Positions 17,390 to 25,939 of a DNA stretch of 36,691 nucleotides are shown one piece after another. Every line of letters begins with the position of its first letter. Position 1 is the first letter of the stretch. The notes below the pieces were generated by a model. It did no database searches. It was given only the letters and a program-made list of their open reading frames with translations, and was not told where the DNA came from. The translations under genes were made by a program, and so were the position numbers. The DNA lies in contig RGPS01000036.1 in NCBI GenBank assembly GCA_010084195.1, positions 1-36,691 on the forward strand, written 5' to 3'. Source of the DNA: Terriglobia bacterium (GTDB lineage Bacteria; Acidobacteriota; Terriglobia; Bryobacterales; Bryobacteraceae).

Positions 17390-20215
17390 ATGCGACGGTT
17401 CGTTCAGACAGCACTGCTTTGTGCAAGCCTCTTCGGCTTCGGAGTTCCCGAGGCCATGGCTCAGACTAAATACAGCATTGCAACGGTGGTAGAGCAGGGA
17501 AACACCGACTCGATGCCTATGCAGCCGCGGGCCGTGGCGGTCGATTCTGCGCGCAATGTCTATATCGCTGATCCAGCCAGCCACGTCATCCGCAAGCTGG
17601 AGTCGAGCGGCTTTATGTCGACGTTTGCGGGAACGCCCGGGACCTCCGGCTTTGGCGGGGACGGTTCTGACGCGACGCAGGCTTTGCTCGCCTCACCGGC
17701 GGGTGTTGCCGTGGATTCGTTCGGCGACGTCTATATCGCAGACACCTTCAACAGCCGCATCCGAAAAGTCTCGGCCAAAACAGGAATTATTACCACCGTC
17801 GCGGGAACAGGCGCCTTCGGCTGGGCCGGCGACGAGGGTCCGGCGGCCAATGCGCTGCTCAATCGGCCGGAGGGATTGTGGGTGGATGCCGCCGGTAACC
17901 TCCTGATTGCCGACGCCCAGAATGACCGGATCCGCAAGATCGATCAGGCGAGTGGCGTGATTCATACTGTGGCAGGCGGCGGGGCGAACAAAGGCTTCGC
18001 GGGTGACGGCGATTTGGCGCGACTGGCGACGCTGGATCATCCGGTTGCCGTGGTCGCTGATGCAGCCGGGAATATTTATGTCGCCGACTTTTACCACCAG
18101 GCAGTCCGGAAGGTGACGGCGGCGACCGGGATCATTTCCACGGTGGCCGGGACGGGACCTTATTCTGGCTTCTCGGGAGATGGTGGCCCCGCAACCAGGG
18201 CCGCCCTTTACAATCCGGCAGGCGTAGCGGTGGATGCGGCGGGAAATCTCTTCATCGCGGACAGCAGGAACGGACGGATTCGTAGAGTTGATGCGAAAAC
18301 CGGAGTGATCGATACCGTGGCGGGAACCGGCATGGACGGGGCTTGCTGTGACAGCGATGCAGCGACGAAGGCCAACATCCATGCTCCCGCCGGAATCGCC
18401 GTCGATGCGGAGGGGTCTCTATTCGTAGCGGACCCGGCGGGAAACAGCGTTCGGCGGATGACAGCGCAGCGTGCCAAACGGCTTCGCACGAACCTGAATG
18501 GCATTTGTTGCCCGGCAGATAATCCGGACGATCCGGACTGCCTGGATTTTCCTGAGCCGTGTCCTGAGCCGCCTCAATGCCCACCCGGCGAGATTTTCCG
18601 TGGAGGTGCCTGCATTGTTCCGCCTACGTGCACTGGCCTCTTCGTCTTAAACCCTGAAGGTACGGCTTGCATATGCGTGCCCCCCAACTTATTGAGCGCT
18701 GGAGGTACTTCTTGCAGTCGTCAATGCGCGGGGAACCAGGTTTTAAGTGGAGGTATCTGCATAACTCCGACACCGACGACAACCACGCTCAGTTCTTCCC
18801 CGAATCCGACGACGTCCGGACAGCTTGTGACATTTACGGTGACGGTCTCCCCGTCAACGGCAACCGGTAGCATTGCTTTTAAGGACGGCGTGAACGTGCT
18901 TAGTACCGCCACGTTGGTCAGTGGTGTGGCGACCTACTCTACGTCAGGGCTCGGCACGGGGTCGCGCAGCATTACGGCTGCGTTTAGCAGCAGCAACGTC
19001 AGCTTCGCCAGCAGCACCAGTCAGGTCCTGACGCAGACTGTAAGCAGCGTTCCGTCTACCTCCACCGCGCTGAGTTCTTCCCCAAATCCGGCGATAGTTG
19101 GGCAAGGCGTTACGATGACAGCGACGGTCACGCCTTCCACGGCGACGGGAGTCGTGACATTCTCGGACGGCGGAAGCACCCTCGGCACCGGCACCCTGAG
19201 CGGCGGTGTTGCTTCGTTCATCACGTCCTCGCTCGGTGCGGGCTACCACTCGCTCACGGCATCCTATGGCGGGAACGCCAGCCACTCCGCCAGCGCGAGC
19301 CCAACAGTGACGCAGACTGTGTTCAGCCTTGCGCTGGCTCTCACCTCGCCGAATCCTTCCGTTTACAACGACCCCGTCACGCTCGTCGCTACGGTCACCC
19401 CTGCGTCTTTAATCGGGATTGTGACGTTCGAAGATGGCGGTACGTTCCTCGGTTCCGATGCGTTGGCCGGTGGGGCGGCTTCATGGACAACTTCAGGGCT
19501 CGGGGCGGGCAATCACTCGCTCACGGCCCGTTACGGCGGTGGGTCGGGCGGTTCCGGTGGTTCGGGTGGTGCGGTGGGTGGGGGCGGTGCTGCCAGTGCG
19601 AGCTTGCCGCATGTTGTTAACCCGAAGCCCCTGACCATTACGCTGAGCGGACTTAATGCCACGTATGATGGCACTGCCAAAGCCGTGACGGCCACGCCGT
19701 CGATCCAGGGCCTGAGAGTGTCGATCACTTACAACGACAGCAGCACAGCTCCAATCGCTGTGGGAACTTATGCGGTAGTCGCGACGGTGGTTGGTTCGAA
19801 CTACACCGGCACGGCGAACGGCACGCTCTACATAGTTCCGCCTGCCGGTTCAGGCTCCGGCTCAGGTTCCGGGTCCGGCTCAGGCTCAAGTTCCGGTTCC
19901 ACCCCCACGAGAGCCAATCTCGTTATCACTCGCGCAATGACCCGCACGGGCGGGAACATCGTTGTTACTCTCACTTTCACCAATACCGGAGGCTCCGTAG
20001 CGAACAATGTTTCGCTGACAACCGTCAAAATTGGCACCACGTCCGGGACTCCCTTGCCTTTCGCGCTTGGTTCCATTGCCGCAGGGGCTTCCGCGCAGGT
20101 GGTCGAGACGATTCCTGGGTCAGCGGGCGCATCAGGCACAGCCAGTAGTATCAGCATCGCCGGCACATACACGGGCGGCAGTTTCAGCAGCGCATCACGT
20201 ATCACATTGCCGTAA
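17390..20215 (+). CDS. Secreted NHL-repeat protein with Cys-rich linker, Ig-like and MBG-type domains
   Basis: A 941-aa exported modular protein. The signal peptide ends near residue 24 (PEAMAQT). About residues 45-360 form an NHL beta-propeller with repeated AGVAVDAAGNLFIADS-type blocks. About 370-458 is a Cys/Pro-rich linker (PCPEPPQCPPGE). Three Ig-like (Big_3-type) repeats follow (about 459-742), each with VTVSPSTATGSIAF-like and GLGTGSRSITA-like strands. A glycine-rich insert (about 725-738) precedes an MBG-like domain (about 744-816), a (GS)n linker (about 819-838), and a C-terminal CARDB-like domain (about 840-941). It is probably an extracellular or surface binding protein. AAGGTG lies upstream of the ATG. 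It is 19 bp before a PEP-CTERM gene, suggesting a shared operon and surface function. Confidence 0.88.
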   Translation: MRRFVQTALLCASLFGFGVPEAMAQTKYSIATVVEQGNTDSMPMQPRAVAVDSARNVYIADPASHVIRKLESSGFMSTFAGTPGTSGFGGDGSDATQALLASPAGVAVDSFGDVYIADTFNSRIRKVSAKTGIITTVAGTGAFGWAGDEGPAANALLNRPEGLWVDAAGNLLIADAQNDRIRKIDQASGVIHTVAGGGANKGFAGDGDLARLATLDHPVAVVADAAGNIYVADFYHQAVRKVTAATGIISTVAGTGPYSGFSGDGGPATRAALYNPAGVAVDAAGNLFIADSRNGRIRRVDAKTGVIDTVAGTGMDGACCDSDAATKANIHAPAGIAVDAEGSLFVADPAGNSVRRMTAQRAKRLRTNLNGICCPADNPDDPDCLDFPEPCPEPPQCPPGEIFRGGACIVPPTCTGLFVLNPEGTACICVPPNLLSAGGTSCSRQCAGNQVLSGGICITPTPTTTTLSSSPNPTTSGQLVTFTVTVSPSTATGSIAFKDGVNVLSTATLVSGVATYSTSGLGTGSRSITAAFSSSNVSFASSTSQVLTQTVSSVPSTSTALSSSPNPAIVGQGVTMTATVTPSTATGVVTFSDGGSTLGTGTLSGGVASFITSSLGAGYHSLTASYGGNASHSASASPTVTQTVFSLALALTSPNPSVYNDPVTLVATVTPASLIGIVTFEDGGTFLGSDALAGGAASWTTSGLGAGNHSLTARYGGGSGGSGGSGGAVGGGGAASASLPHVVNPKPLTITLSGLNATYDGTAKAVTATPSIQGLRVSITYNDSSTAPIAVGTYAVVATVVGSNYTGTANGTLYIVPPAGSGSGSGSGSGSGSSSGSTPTRANLVITRAMTRTGGNIVVTLTFTNTGGSVANNVSLTTVKIGTTSGTPLPFALGSIAAGASAQVVETIPGSAGASGTASSISIAGTYTGGSFSSASRITLP
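19847..19900 (+). repeat. Gly-Ser coding microsatellite-like repeat
   Basis: About nine alternating GGT/GGC/GGG and TCA/TCC/TCT-type codons encode a (GS)n linker between the MBG-like and the C-terminal domain of the NHL protein. Third positions vary, so it is diverged rather than a perfect repeat. Confidence 0.8.
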
Positions 20216-20234
20216 GCGGCAGGGAGAAAAGAAG

Positions 20235-20762
20235 ATGAAAAATTACGTTCTTATGGGAATGGCTGCCCTGTTTTTGGCGGCAAGCGCGCAAGCGGGAGTT
20301 GTTATTGAATTCCAGTTCGGTGGGCAAATGGCCGACGCGGGCGACCTTCTGTCGTTCACAGGAAAGATCACCAACCAGAGCCCGGAGGTGGTCTATCTGA
20401 ACGGCTTCAACCTCAACCTGGCCGGCAACGACTTCACTACCGACGGCCTGACCAACTTCTTCGACAACGTGCCGGTTTCGTTGGCGGGCGGCGCGAGTAC
20501 TTCTAACATTGCGCTGTTTAGCGTGGCCGTCGCATCGCCGCTCACCGACGCTCGGGGAGTTTTCTACGGTACCTGGTCGCTCGCAGGCGGAATTGACGGA
20601 GACGCGCAGGAACTGTTAGGGTCCGCCAATTTCGCCGTCGCGACCGCTCCGGAGCCGTCGACGCTGGCGACACTGGTGTTGGCTGCGGCTGGATTTTGTT
20701 GTCGATCCCTGTATCGGCGCCGGGGGAGTCGAAGCCTGACCGGCCCAACAAGGTCCAGTTAA
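20235..20762 (+). CDS. PEP-CTERM sorting domain protein
   Basis: A 175-aa exported protein. The signal peptide is MKNYVLMGMAALFLAASAQA. A beta-rich domain of unknown function follows (about 21-135). The C-terminus has the exosortase sorting signal: APEPSTLATLVLAAAGF (about 140-157), then a basic tail (RRRGSR). An exosortase would cleave and anchor or release it at the outer surface; none is in the window. GGGAG lies upstream of the ATG. It is directly downstream of the NHL-repeat gene. A longer frame to 20031 exists, but it overlaps that gene and lacks any support. Confidence 0.88.
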   Translation: MKNYVLMGMAALFLAASAQAGVVIEFQFGGQMADAGDLLSFTGKITNQSPEVVYLNGFNLNLAGNDFTTDGLTNFFDNVPVSLAGGASTSNIALFSVAVASPLTDARGVFYGTWSLAGGIDGDAQELLGSANFAVATAPEPSTLATLVLAAAGFCCRSLYRRRGSRSLTGPTRSS

Positions 20763-20820
20763 CGGGCTGTGCCCATGCTTGCAGGAAAGTGGCCGACCAG
20801 CGATAGGCCCGATTCTGATT

Positions 20821-20897
20821 AGCAATGGGGCCGAGAAAATCGCTCGCTGCCCCGCTGGCCTACTCGAAGAAGTGCGTGCGAAAATAGCCCCATTGCT
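20821..20897 (+). other. Long inverted repeat in the leader of proS, possible RNA structure
   Basis: An 11-bp perfect inverted repeat, AGCAATGGGGC at 20821-20831 and GCCCCATTGCT at 20887-20897, encloses 55 nt. It lies 31 bp before the proS start and after the PEP-CTERM gene. No T-box consensus is present and there is no U-tract for a classical terminator. It could be a leader structure or an imperfect terminator of the upstream genes. Confidence 0.4.
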
Positions 20898-20928
20898 CGG
20901 GTAGCGTTAACCTGAAGTATTAAACATC

Positions 20929-22386
20929 ATGGCTGAATCTCCTATCACTCCCGGCTCGAAAGACTTCGCAGCCTGGTATCAGGACGTCGTCCTCCAGGGC
21001 GACCTTGCTGAACCCGCCGAAATCGTCAAAGGCTGTATGGTGATCAAACCGAATGGCTACGCCATTTGGGAAATCCTGCAGCGCGAACTCGATACCCGCT
21101 TCAAGGCCCTCGGCCACCAGAACGTCTACTTCCCCCTGCTGATTCCGGAAAGCTTCCTGAAAAAGGAGGCCGAGCACGTGGAAGGGTTCGCGCCCGAACT
21201 CGCGGTCGTCACCATCGCGGGCGGGAAGAAGCTGGAAGAACCGTATGTCATTCGTCCCACGTCGGAGACGATTGTCGGCCACTTCTTCGCCAAGTGGATC
21301 CACAGCTGGCGCGATCTGCCTGTCCTGGTGAACCAGTGGGCCAACGTGGTTCGCTGGGAACTGCGGACCCGCATGTTCCTCCGCACCACCGAGTTCCTCT
21401 GGCAGGAAGGCCACACCGCCCATTCCAACCATCAGGAAGCCATTGAAGAAGTGCTTCGCATTCTGGATGTCTACGCCGAAGTGGCGGAAGACATTATGGC
21501 CATGCCGGTGATCAAGGGCGTAAAGACGCACGGCGAGAAGTTCGCCGGGGCGCTCCGCAGCTATTCCATTGAAGCCATGATGCGCAACGGCCTCGCGCTG
21601 CAGGCCGGAACCAGCCACGACCTGGGTCAGAATTTCGGCAAGGCGTTCGACGTCAAGTTCCAGAGCAAGGAAGGCCAGCTGGATTATGTCTGGCAGACCA
21701 GCTGGGGTGTCAGCACGCGTCTGATCGGCGGTTTGGTGATGAGCCACTCCGACGACAAGGGTCTGGTTCTGCCGCCGAAAATTGCGCCCGTGAAGGTGGT
21801 GGTGGTCCCCATCTATCGCAAAGATGAGGAGCAGGTTGCGGTGATGGAAGCCGCACGTCGGATCGCGAAAGAGGTTGGAGCAGCCGGGATCAGCGTAAAA
21901 GTGGACGAGCGCGAGGGGCAGTCGCCCGGCGCGAAGTTCTTCCATTGGGAACGCCGCGGCGTCCCTGTGGTTCTGGAACTGGGACCGCGCGATCTGGCGT
22001 CGGGGAACGTGGTTCTGAAGCGCCGCGATACCGGCGTGAAGGAAGTTGTGCCGCAGGCGGGCATTACAGCACGACTGGCCGAAGTTCTGGACGCGATGCA
22101 GAAGGACCTCTTCCATGCCGCGAAGGAACGGATGAAGGCGAATACCCTGATCGCGAATTCGCTGGGCGAAGTGGAAGAAATCCTCTCAGACGTGACGGCG
22201 GAAAAGGGTGGCGGCAAGTTCGTGATGGCTCACATCAAGGACGATCCAACCTGCGACGCCCGGCTGAAAGAGTTCAAGGCCACCATTCGGAATATTCCAT
22301 TGGTGGACGAGTACGATGGCGGCGGCAAGTGCATCGTCACCGGCGGAGATGTGGATCGCCGGGTGGTGGTCGCTAAGTCGTATTAA
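20929..22386 (+). CDS. proS: Proline--tRNA ligase, archaeal/eukaryote-type (short form)
   Basis: A 485-aa class II aminoacyl-tRNA synthetase that charges tRNA-Pro in the cytoplasm. It starts [16 protein letters not shown] and carries motif 2 region [17 protein letters not shown], the [16 protein letters not shown] block, and motif 3 region [14 protein letters not shown], all of the eukaryote/archaeal-like type without the bacterial INS editing insertion. The anticodon-binding domain covers about residues 285-385. The C-terminal domain ends in the conserved Tyr (KSY). In Zn-binding homologues this domain has four cysteines; here only two remain (PTCDARL and GKCIVTG), so the metal site is probably lost. 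Length fits the short family. Confidence 0.96.
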   Translation: MAESPITPGSKDFAAWYQDVVLQGDLAEPAEIVKGCMVIKPNGYAIWEILQRELDTRFKALGHQNVYFPLLIPESFLKKEAEHVEGFAPELAVVTIAGGKKLEEPYVIRPTSETIVGHFFAKWIHSWRDLPVLVNQWANVVRWELRTRMFLRTTEFLWQEGHTAHSNHQEAIEEVLRILDVYAEVAEDIMAMPVIKGVKTHGEKFAGALRSYSIEAMMRNGLALQAGTSHDLGQNFGKAFDVKFQSKEGQLDYVWQTSWGVSTRLIGGLVMSHSDDKGLVLPPKIAPVKVVVVPIYRKDEEQVAVMEAARRIAKEVGAAGISVKVDEREGQSPGAKFFHWERRGVPVVLELGPRDLASGNVVLKRRDTGVKEVVPQAGITARLAEVLDAMQKDLFHAAKERMKANTLIANSLGEVEEILSDVTAEKGGGKFVMAHIKDDPTCDARLKEFKATIRNIPLVDEYDGGGKCIVTGGDVDRRVVVAKSY

Positions 22387-22454
22387 TTCCGCCCCGGGAT
22401 GAGGAACTGGCGGCTGTCGCTCATTCCGGCGCGCTAATCTGGGGCGACCCAGCC

Positions 22455-23360
22455 ATGACTCTCCTATCGGGCATCTACGCGGCGCTCTCCGCCTTTACGG
22501 TATTCTTCGCGGTGGTTTTTGCGCAGGCCGTCTGGCGCCTGCCCCTCGTCTCGAAACGCCCGTCCTTCGAAGCCCTGCTGACGGGCTTTGTCACCAACTT
22601 CTTTGACACCCTCGGTATCGGTTCCTTCGCGCCCTCCACCGTAATCTTCCGTTTCCGCCAAATGGTGCCCGACGAACTGATTCCCGGCACCCTGAACGTC
22701 GGTCATACCCTCCCGGTCGTCCTCCAGGCCTTCATCTTTTTCGCTGCCATTCAGGTGGACCCGGTCACGCTGGTCCTCCTGATTGCCGCCGCAACTATAG
22801 GGGCCTGGTTCGGTGCCGGGATCGTCGCCGGGCTGCCGAAGCGTCCCGTTCAGATCTGCGTTGGAGGTGCTTTGCTGGTAGCCGTGGCGGCCATGCTGAT
22901 GCGCCAATTGGAACTTTTCCCGGCAGGCGGGACCGCGCTGCAGCTCGACGGGTGGGACCTTGCCATCGGCGTGCTGAGTAACTTCCTCTTCGGGGCCATC
23001 AGCACGCTCGGTATCGGCTTCTATGCTCCGTGCATGACCATGGTGAGCCTGCTGGGCATGAACCCAACCGCAGCGTTTCCCATCATGATGGGGTCGGGCG
23101 CTTTCCTGATGCCGGCAGCGAGTGCGCGTTTCGTCCGCAGCAAGGCGTACTTTGCTTCCGTCGCAGTGGGCCTCACCCTTGGGGGGCTGGCCGGAGTGCC
23201 TCTGGCCGCCTTCGTCGTGAAGTCCCTGCCGCTGACCACGCTGCGCTGGCTCGTGATTGTCGTTGTTTTCTATGCAGCGGTGATGATGCTGCGGTCCGCT
23301 TGGTCGAACTCTACCGGGGCCAACGCTACTTCCCGAACACTTCCTTCAACAAAGCCGTAA
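22455..23360 (+). CDS. TauE/SafE family permease
   Basis: A 301-aa integral membrane protein with about eight hydrophobic segments in two halves, fitting the TauE/SafE family that exports sulfite, sulfoacetate or related organic anions, or imports such compounds. The typical family region is GFVTNFFDTLGIGSFAPST in the first half and the related NFLFGAISTLGIGFYAPCM in the second. Substrate unknown. It follows proS by 68 bp and its 3' end overlaps the convergent DUF4197 gene by 35 bases. Confidence 0.88.
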   Translation: MTLLSGIYAALSAFTVFFAVVFAQAVWRLPLVSKRPSFEALLTGFVTNFFDTLGIGSFAPSTVIFRFRQMVPDELIPGTLNVGHTLPVVLQAFIFFAAIQVDPVTLVLLIAAATIGAWFGAGIVAGLPKRPVQICVGGALLVAVAAMLMRQLELFPAGGTALQLDGWDLAIGVLSNFLFGAISTLGIGFYAPCMTMVSLLGMNPTAAFPIMMGSGAFLMPAASARFVRSKAYFASVAVGLTLGGLAGVPLAAFVVKSLPLTTLRWLVIVVVFYAAVMMLRSAWSNSTGANATSRTLPSTKP

Positions 23361-24045
23361 CCCGTGCGGCAGGGTCGGTGCGGATTTTCCGCTCCTCTTC
23401 GCCCAACATGTAGAACAGGCCGTCCAGGCTTTTCGAGACAACATATTCATCAATGTCGACGGCGTCCTTCTTCAGGAAGGGCAATGAGGGCAGGCCTCCC
23501 ATCATCTGCTTGTACTTCGCCGTAACGTCAGTCTGGGCCATGGCGTTGGCAACGATGGGGCGGAACGCGGACTTCAGAGTGTCGCTGGTCTTTGCCTTGA
23601 AGTACTCCGTCCCGGCGGTGTTGCCACCGGTCAGAATTTTCCGACCATCGTCCAGCGTCATCTGTTTAATGGCGCCCACGAAGATGGCTTTGGCTTCCGC
23701 GGCAGCCTTCTCGGCGGCGCGGTTCATGCTGAGTTCGAAGTCGTCCACTTTTTGCCCCAGGCCAGCGGCGCGCAGGCCTTTCTCGATTGTCCGCGCCTTT
23801 TCGGGCAGCAGGATGCGGATAGCCTGATTCCTGAAGAAACCATCCGGCCTTCCGGTCAGCGAGATCGCGTTGCCCGCACCGACCTGCAGGGCTTCCTTGA
23901 GCCCCGCCACAATGCGATCATTGCTGCCCGCAGTACCTGTCGCTCCCGGAACCTTCGTCAGCCGTTCCCGCAGTTTGTCGAACTGCCCAAAACCGCTGGT
24001 CGGCGTCAGCATCGCGAGGCAGAGAAAACTGGCTGGGATCTTCAT
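23326..24045 (-). CDS. DUF4197 domain secreted protein
   Basis: A 239-aa exported protein: signal peptide of about 20 residues (MKIPASFLCLAMLTPTSGFG), then the DUF4197 domain. Recognisable family blocks are IVAGLKEALQVGAGNAISL, NQAIRILLPEKARTIEKGLR, FVGAIKQMTLDDGRKILTGG and the end YVVSKSLDGLFYMLGEEERK. The function of the family is unknown; it is usually a single periplasmic domain. It converges on and overlaps the TauE gene by 35 bases. Confidence 0.9.
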   Translation of the reverse strand: MKIPASFLCLAMLTPTSGFGQFDKLRERLTKVPGATGTAGSNDRIVAGLKEALQVGAGNAISLTGRPDGFFRNQAIRILLPEKARTIEKGLRAAGLGQKVDDFELSMNRAAEKAAAEAKAIFVGAIKQMTLDDGRKILTGGNTAGTEYFKAKTSDTLKSAFRPIVANAMAQTDVTAKYKQMMGGLPSLPFLKKDAVDIDEYVVSKSLDGLFYMLGEEERKIRTDPAARVTALLKEVFGK

Positions 24046-24110
24046 GAGTCCTGCTCATTATGGCAGCGTTCGAAGGAACTTTTGCGCGGCTGCTTTCGTT
24101 CTGCTCACTT

Positions 24111-24908
24111 ATGACTTCCACAGGCTTCGCCGATACTGCCCTGAAATCCGCGAGCCGCTTCTGGGTAGTGGTGGCTGTCGCGGGCCAGCTGATTTTTGCC
24201 TCCTACGTAGCGATTCTCTATCGCCGCGGCGCTATCCGGGGTGATTGGACCGCTTTGAACACGGTGATGCCGCATGGCTATGTGCCGGGCGACACTGCAG
24301 GCAACTTCACCGTGGTACTTCATCTGCTGTCTGCCCTGGTCATCCTGGTCGGTGGTGCCATTCAGTTAACTCCGCTGATCCGCTCGCGCGCGCCGGGGCT
24401 GCACCGATGGAATGGCCGCCTCTACATGGTGAACGCTGTCGCCATCAGTCTCGGCGGCCTCTATATGGTTTGGACGCGCGGCACCGTGGGCGGCCTGTCG
24501 CAACATCTCAGTATCAGCCTGAACGCGGTGCTGGTGATAGCCTGCGCGGCTATGGCGTGGCGACACGCGCTGGCTCGCCAGTTCGGCGCTCATCGACGCT
24601 GGGCCTTGCGCCTGTTTCTGGTGGCCAGCGGCGTTTGGCTTTTCCGGGTCAGCCTGATGCTTTGGCTGCTGATCCATCGCAGGCCGGTCGGCTTTGATCC
24701 CCATACATTTCAGGGACCGTTTCTCACGTGCCTGGGCTTCGGGCAGTATGTTCTGCCGCTGGCGGTGTTCGAGCTTTATCTGCGTGCACAAGCCGGTGGC
24801 AGTGCGCCCCAACGCGTGGCGATGGCAATGGGGTTGATGGTGCTGACCCTCGCCATGGGCGCAGGGATTTTCGCGGCCACAATGGGCATGTGGCTGCCTC
24901 GCCTTTAG
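24111..24908 (+). CDS. DUF2306 membrane protein
   Basis: A 265-aa protein with about six or seven transmembrane segments. The core matches DUF2306: ALVILVGGAIQLTPLIRSRA, then PGLHRWNGRLYMVNAVAISL, and QFGAHRRWALRLFLVASGVW; conserved His and Arg in HRWNGR and HRRWALR suggest a cofactor or proton site. Function unknown. Two ATG starts are possible, 24060 and 24111; neither has a Shine-Dalgarno. The downstream one is given because it leaves room for a promoter beside the divergent DUF4197 gene and starts closer to the first membrane segment. Confidence 0.85.
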   Translation: MTSTGFADTALKSASRFWVVVAVAGQLIFASYVAILYRRGAIRGDWTALNTVMPHGYVPGDTAGNFTVVLHLLSALVILVGGAIQLTPLIRSRAPGLHRWNGRLYMVNAVAISLGGLYMVWTRGTVGGLSQHLSISLNAVLVIACAAMAWRHALARQFGAHRRWALRLFLVASGVWLFRVSLMLWLLIHRRPVGFDPHTFQGPFLTCLGFGQYVLPLAVFELYLRAQAGGSAPQRVAMAMGLMVLTLAMGAGIFAATMGMWLPRL

Positions 24909-24917
24909 AGCTCTGCT

Positions 24918-25844
24918 TCAGCTCTTGGCATACGAGCGCAGCAGCCGGATGGCGTTCGGGATTGTAGCGAACTTATCCGCCTTCCCCTCGTAGATCATGC
25001 TGATGAACCCGTTGAAGTGTACTTTGCCCAGGATGTTAAACACTCGGTCGTAATCAATCCACTTTTCCCGTCCATTCTCGTCCAGATCATAGACCTTGGC
25101 GCGTACGAACTGGGTGAGCGGCGCCACCTGTTCGATACTGCGGTAGTAATCGTCGTAAGTCGTGCCGGGGATCTTCGGCCCGTTCGGACCATTGCGCCCC
25201 GCGAAATGCCCGGTATCGAGAAGCAGCGTGAAGTTGGGGTGATTCACTTCGCGATGGAATCGCAGCATGTCGTCGCCCGTACTGGTGAGACCGCTGTGGT
25301 TCTGGAGTGAGACCGTCATGCCCACTTCCGCGCCGAACTCGGCGGTTTTGCGCAGCGCGTCCACACCTCGGCGGAAGGCTTCCTCCTGCTTATCGGGCGA
25401 GGGCGGCGAGCCGACAAACGTGCGCAGAATCGGTGCGCCCAGGAACATTCCCGCCTCAATGGCCGCCCGCGCTTTCTCCAGTTCTTTGGGGATCGCCTCC
25501 GCTGACCGCCCGAACTCCGTACTCACGCAAATCGAAGCAATCGGCATCCCGCGGTTCAGGCAGCCGCGGCGCACCTCTTTCAGGTACGCCCGGTCCGTCT
25601 GGCTCTTGAGCTGCCCGACATGAATGTCCAGCCCATCCAGGTCAAGACCCCGGCAGGTGTCCATGAAACTGAAAATGTCCATCTTCCCGGCGTTGAACTC
25701 AGCCTGGTAGTTGATGGTCGATTGGCTCATGTGGAAGTACTTCGGTCTGACTGCGGGAGGGGCGGGCGCGGCGGCCAGAGCGGTACTTCCGACAAGACCT
25801 ACACTACCTGCAAGGACTGCACGACGGCTCAGTTCATTCGACAT
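24918..25844 (-). CDS. Tat-exported sugar phosphate isomerase/epimerase-like TIM-barrel protein
   Basis: A 308-aa protein of the xylose-isomerase-like TIM-barrel (AP endonuclease 2) superfamily. A twin-arginine signal is visible (LSRRAVLAGSVGLVGST), so the protein is predicted to be exported folded. Barrel features include DLDGLDIHVGQL, MTVSLQNHSGLTSTGDDMLR, and the likely metal-binding block NFTLLLDTGHFAG, with QFVRAKVYD and GFISMIYEGKADK near the end. It is probably a sugar or polyol isomerase/epimerase; substrate unknown. The start at 25844 is supported by the Tat signal and GAGAG upstream. It is divergent from the GntR regulator; its promoter faces the palindromic operators. Confidence 0.85.
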   Translation of the reverse strand: MSNELSRRAVLAGSVGLVGSTALAAAPAPPAVRPKYFHMSQSTINYQAEFNAGKMDIFSFMDTCRGLDLDGLDIHVGQLKSQTDRAYLKEVRRGCLNRGMPIASICVSTEFGRSAEAIPKELEKARAAIEAGMFLGAPILRTFVGSPPSPDKQEEAFRRGVDALRKTAEFGAEVGMTVSLQNHSGLTSTGDDMLRFHREVNHPNFTLLLDTGHFAGRNGPNGPKIPGTTYDDYYRSIEQVAPLTQFVRAKVYDLDENGREKWIDYDRVFNILGKVHFNGFISMIYEGKADKFATIPNAIRLLRSYAKS

Positions 25845-25866
25845 AAGGTTTCTCTCTTTCGACGCG

Positions 25867-25872
25867 ATTATA
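25867..25872 (-). promoter_or_regulatory. Likely -10 of the Tat-signal isomerase gene
   Basis: Minus strand TATAAT, giving a leader of about 16 nt to the ATG at 25844. The -35 region at about 25890-25895 is weak (GTCAAG, 18-nt spacing) and abuts the tandem palindromes of the divergent GntR promoter. Confidence 0.45.
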
Positions 25873-25891
25873 CACTTCTGTACGTGCACCC

Positions 25892-25920
25892 TTGACAGTA
25901 TTACTGTACTACGGTAGTAT
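25892..25920 (+). promoter_or_regulatory. Strong sigma-70-type promoter of the GntR gene
   Basis: TTGACA (25892-25897), exactly 17 nt, then TAGTAT (25915-25920). This is a perfect -35 with a 4/6 -10. The predicted start, near 25927, rules out the earlier in-frame start codons (25892 and 25919) and supports the ATG at 25940. Confidence 0.7.
25895..25919. promoter_or_regulatory. Two tandem 13-bp palindromes, likely GntR operator
   Basis: ACAGTATTACTGT (25895-25907) and TACTACGGTAGTA (25907-25919) are both perfect palindromes with 6-bp arms and a single central base. Their centres are 12 bp apart and they share one base. They cover the -35 to -10 stretch of the promoter of a YtrA-type GntR gene, so autorepression by a bound dimer is the natural reading. 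The upstream copy also reaches the divergent isomerase promoter. Confidence 0.65.
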
Positions 25921-25939
25921 GACTGTAGAGCTGCTGGCG

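Noticed and set aside
20763..20928. T-box riboswitch before proS
   Set aside because: No T-box consensus (AGGGTGGNACCGCG-like) or specifier-loop architecture is visible.
20920..22116. Minus-strand open frame opposite proS
   Set aside because: His/Asn-rich shadow of a certain gene; no recognisable motif.
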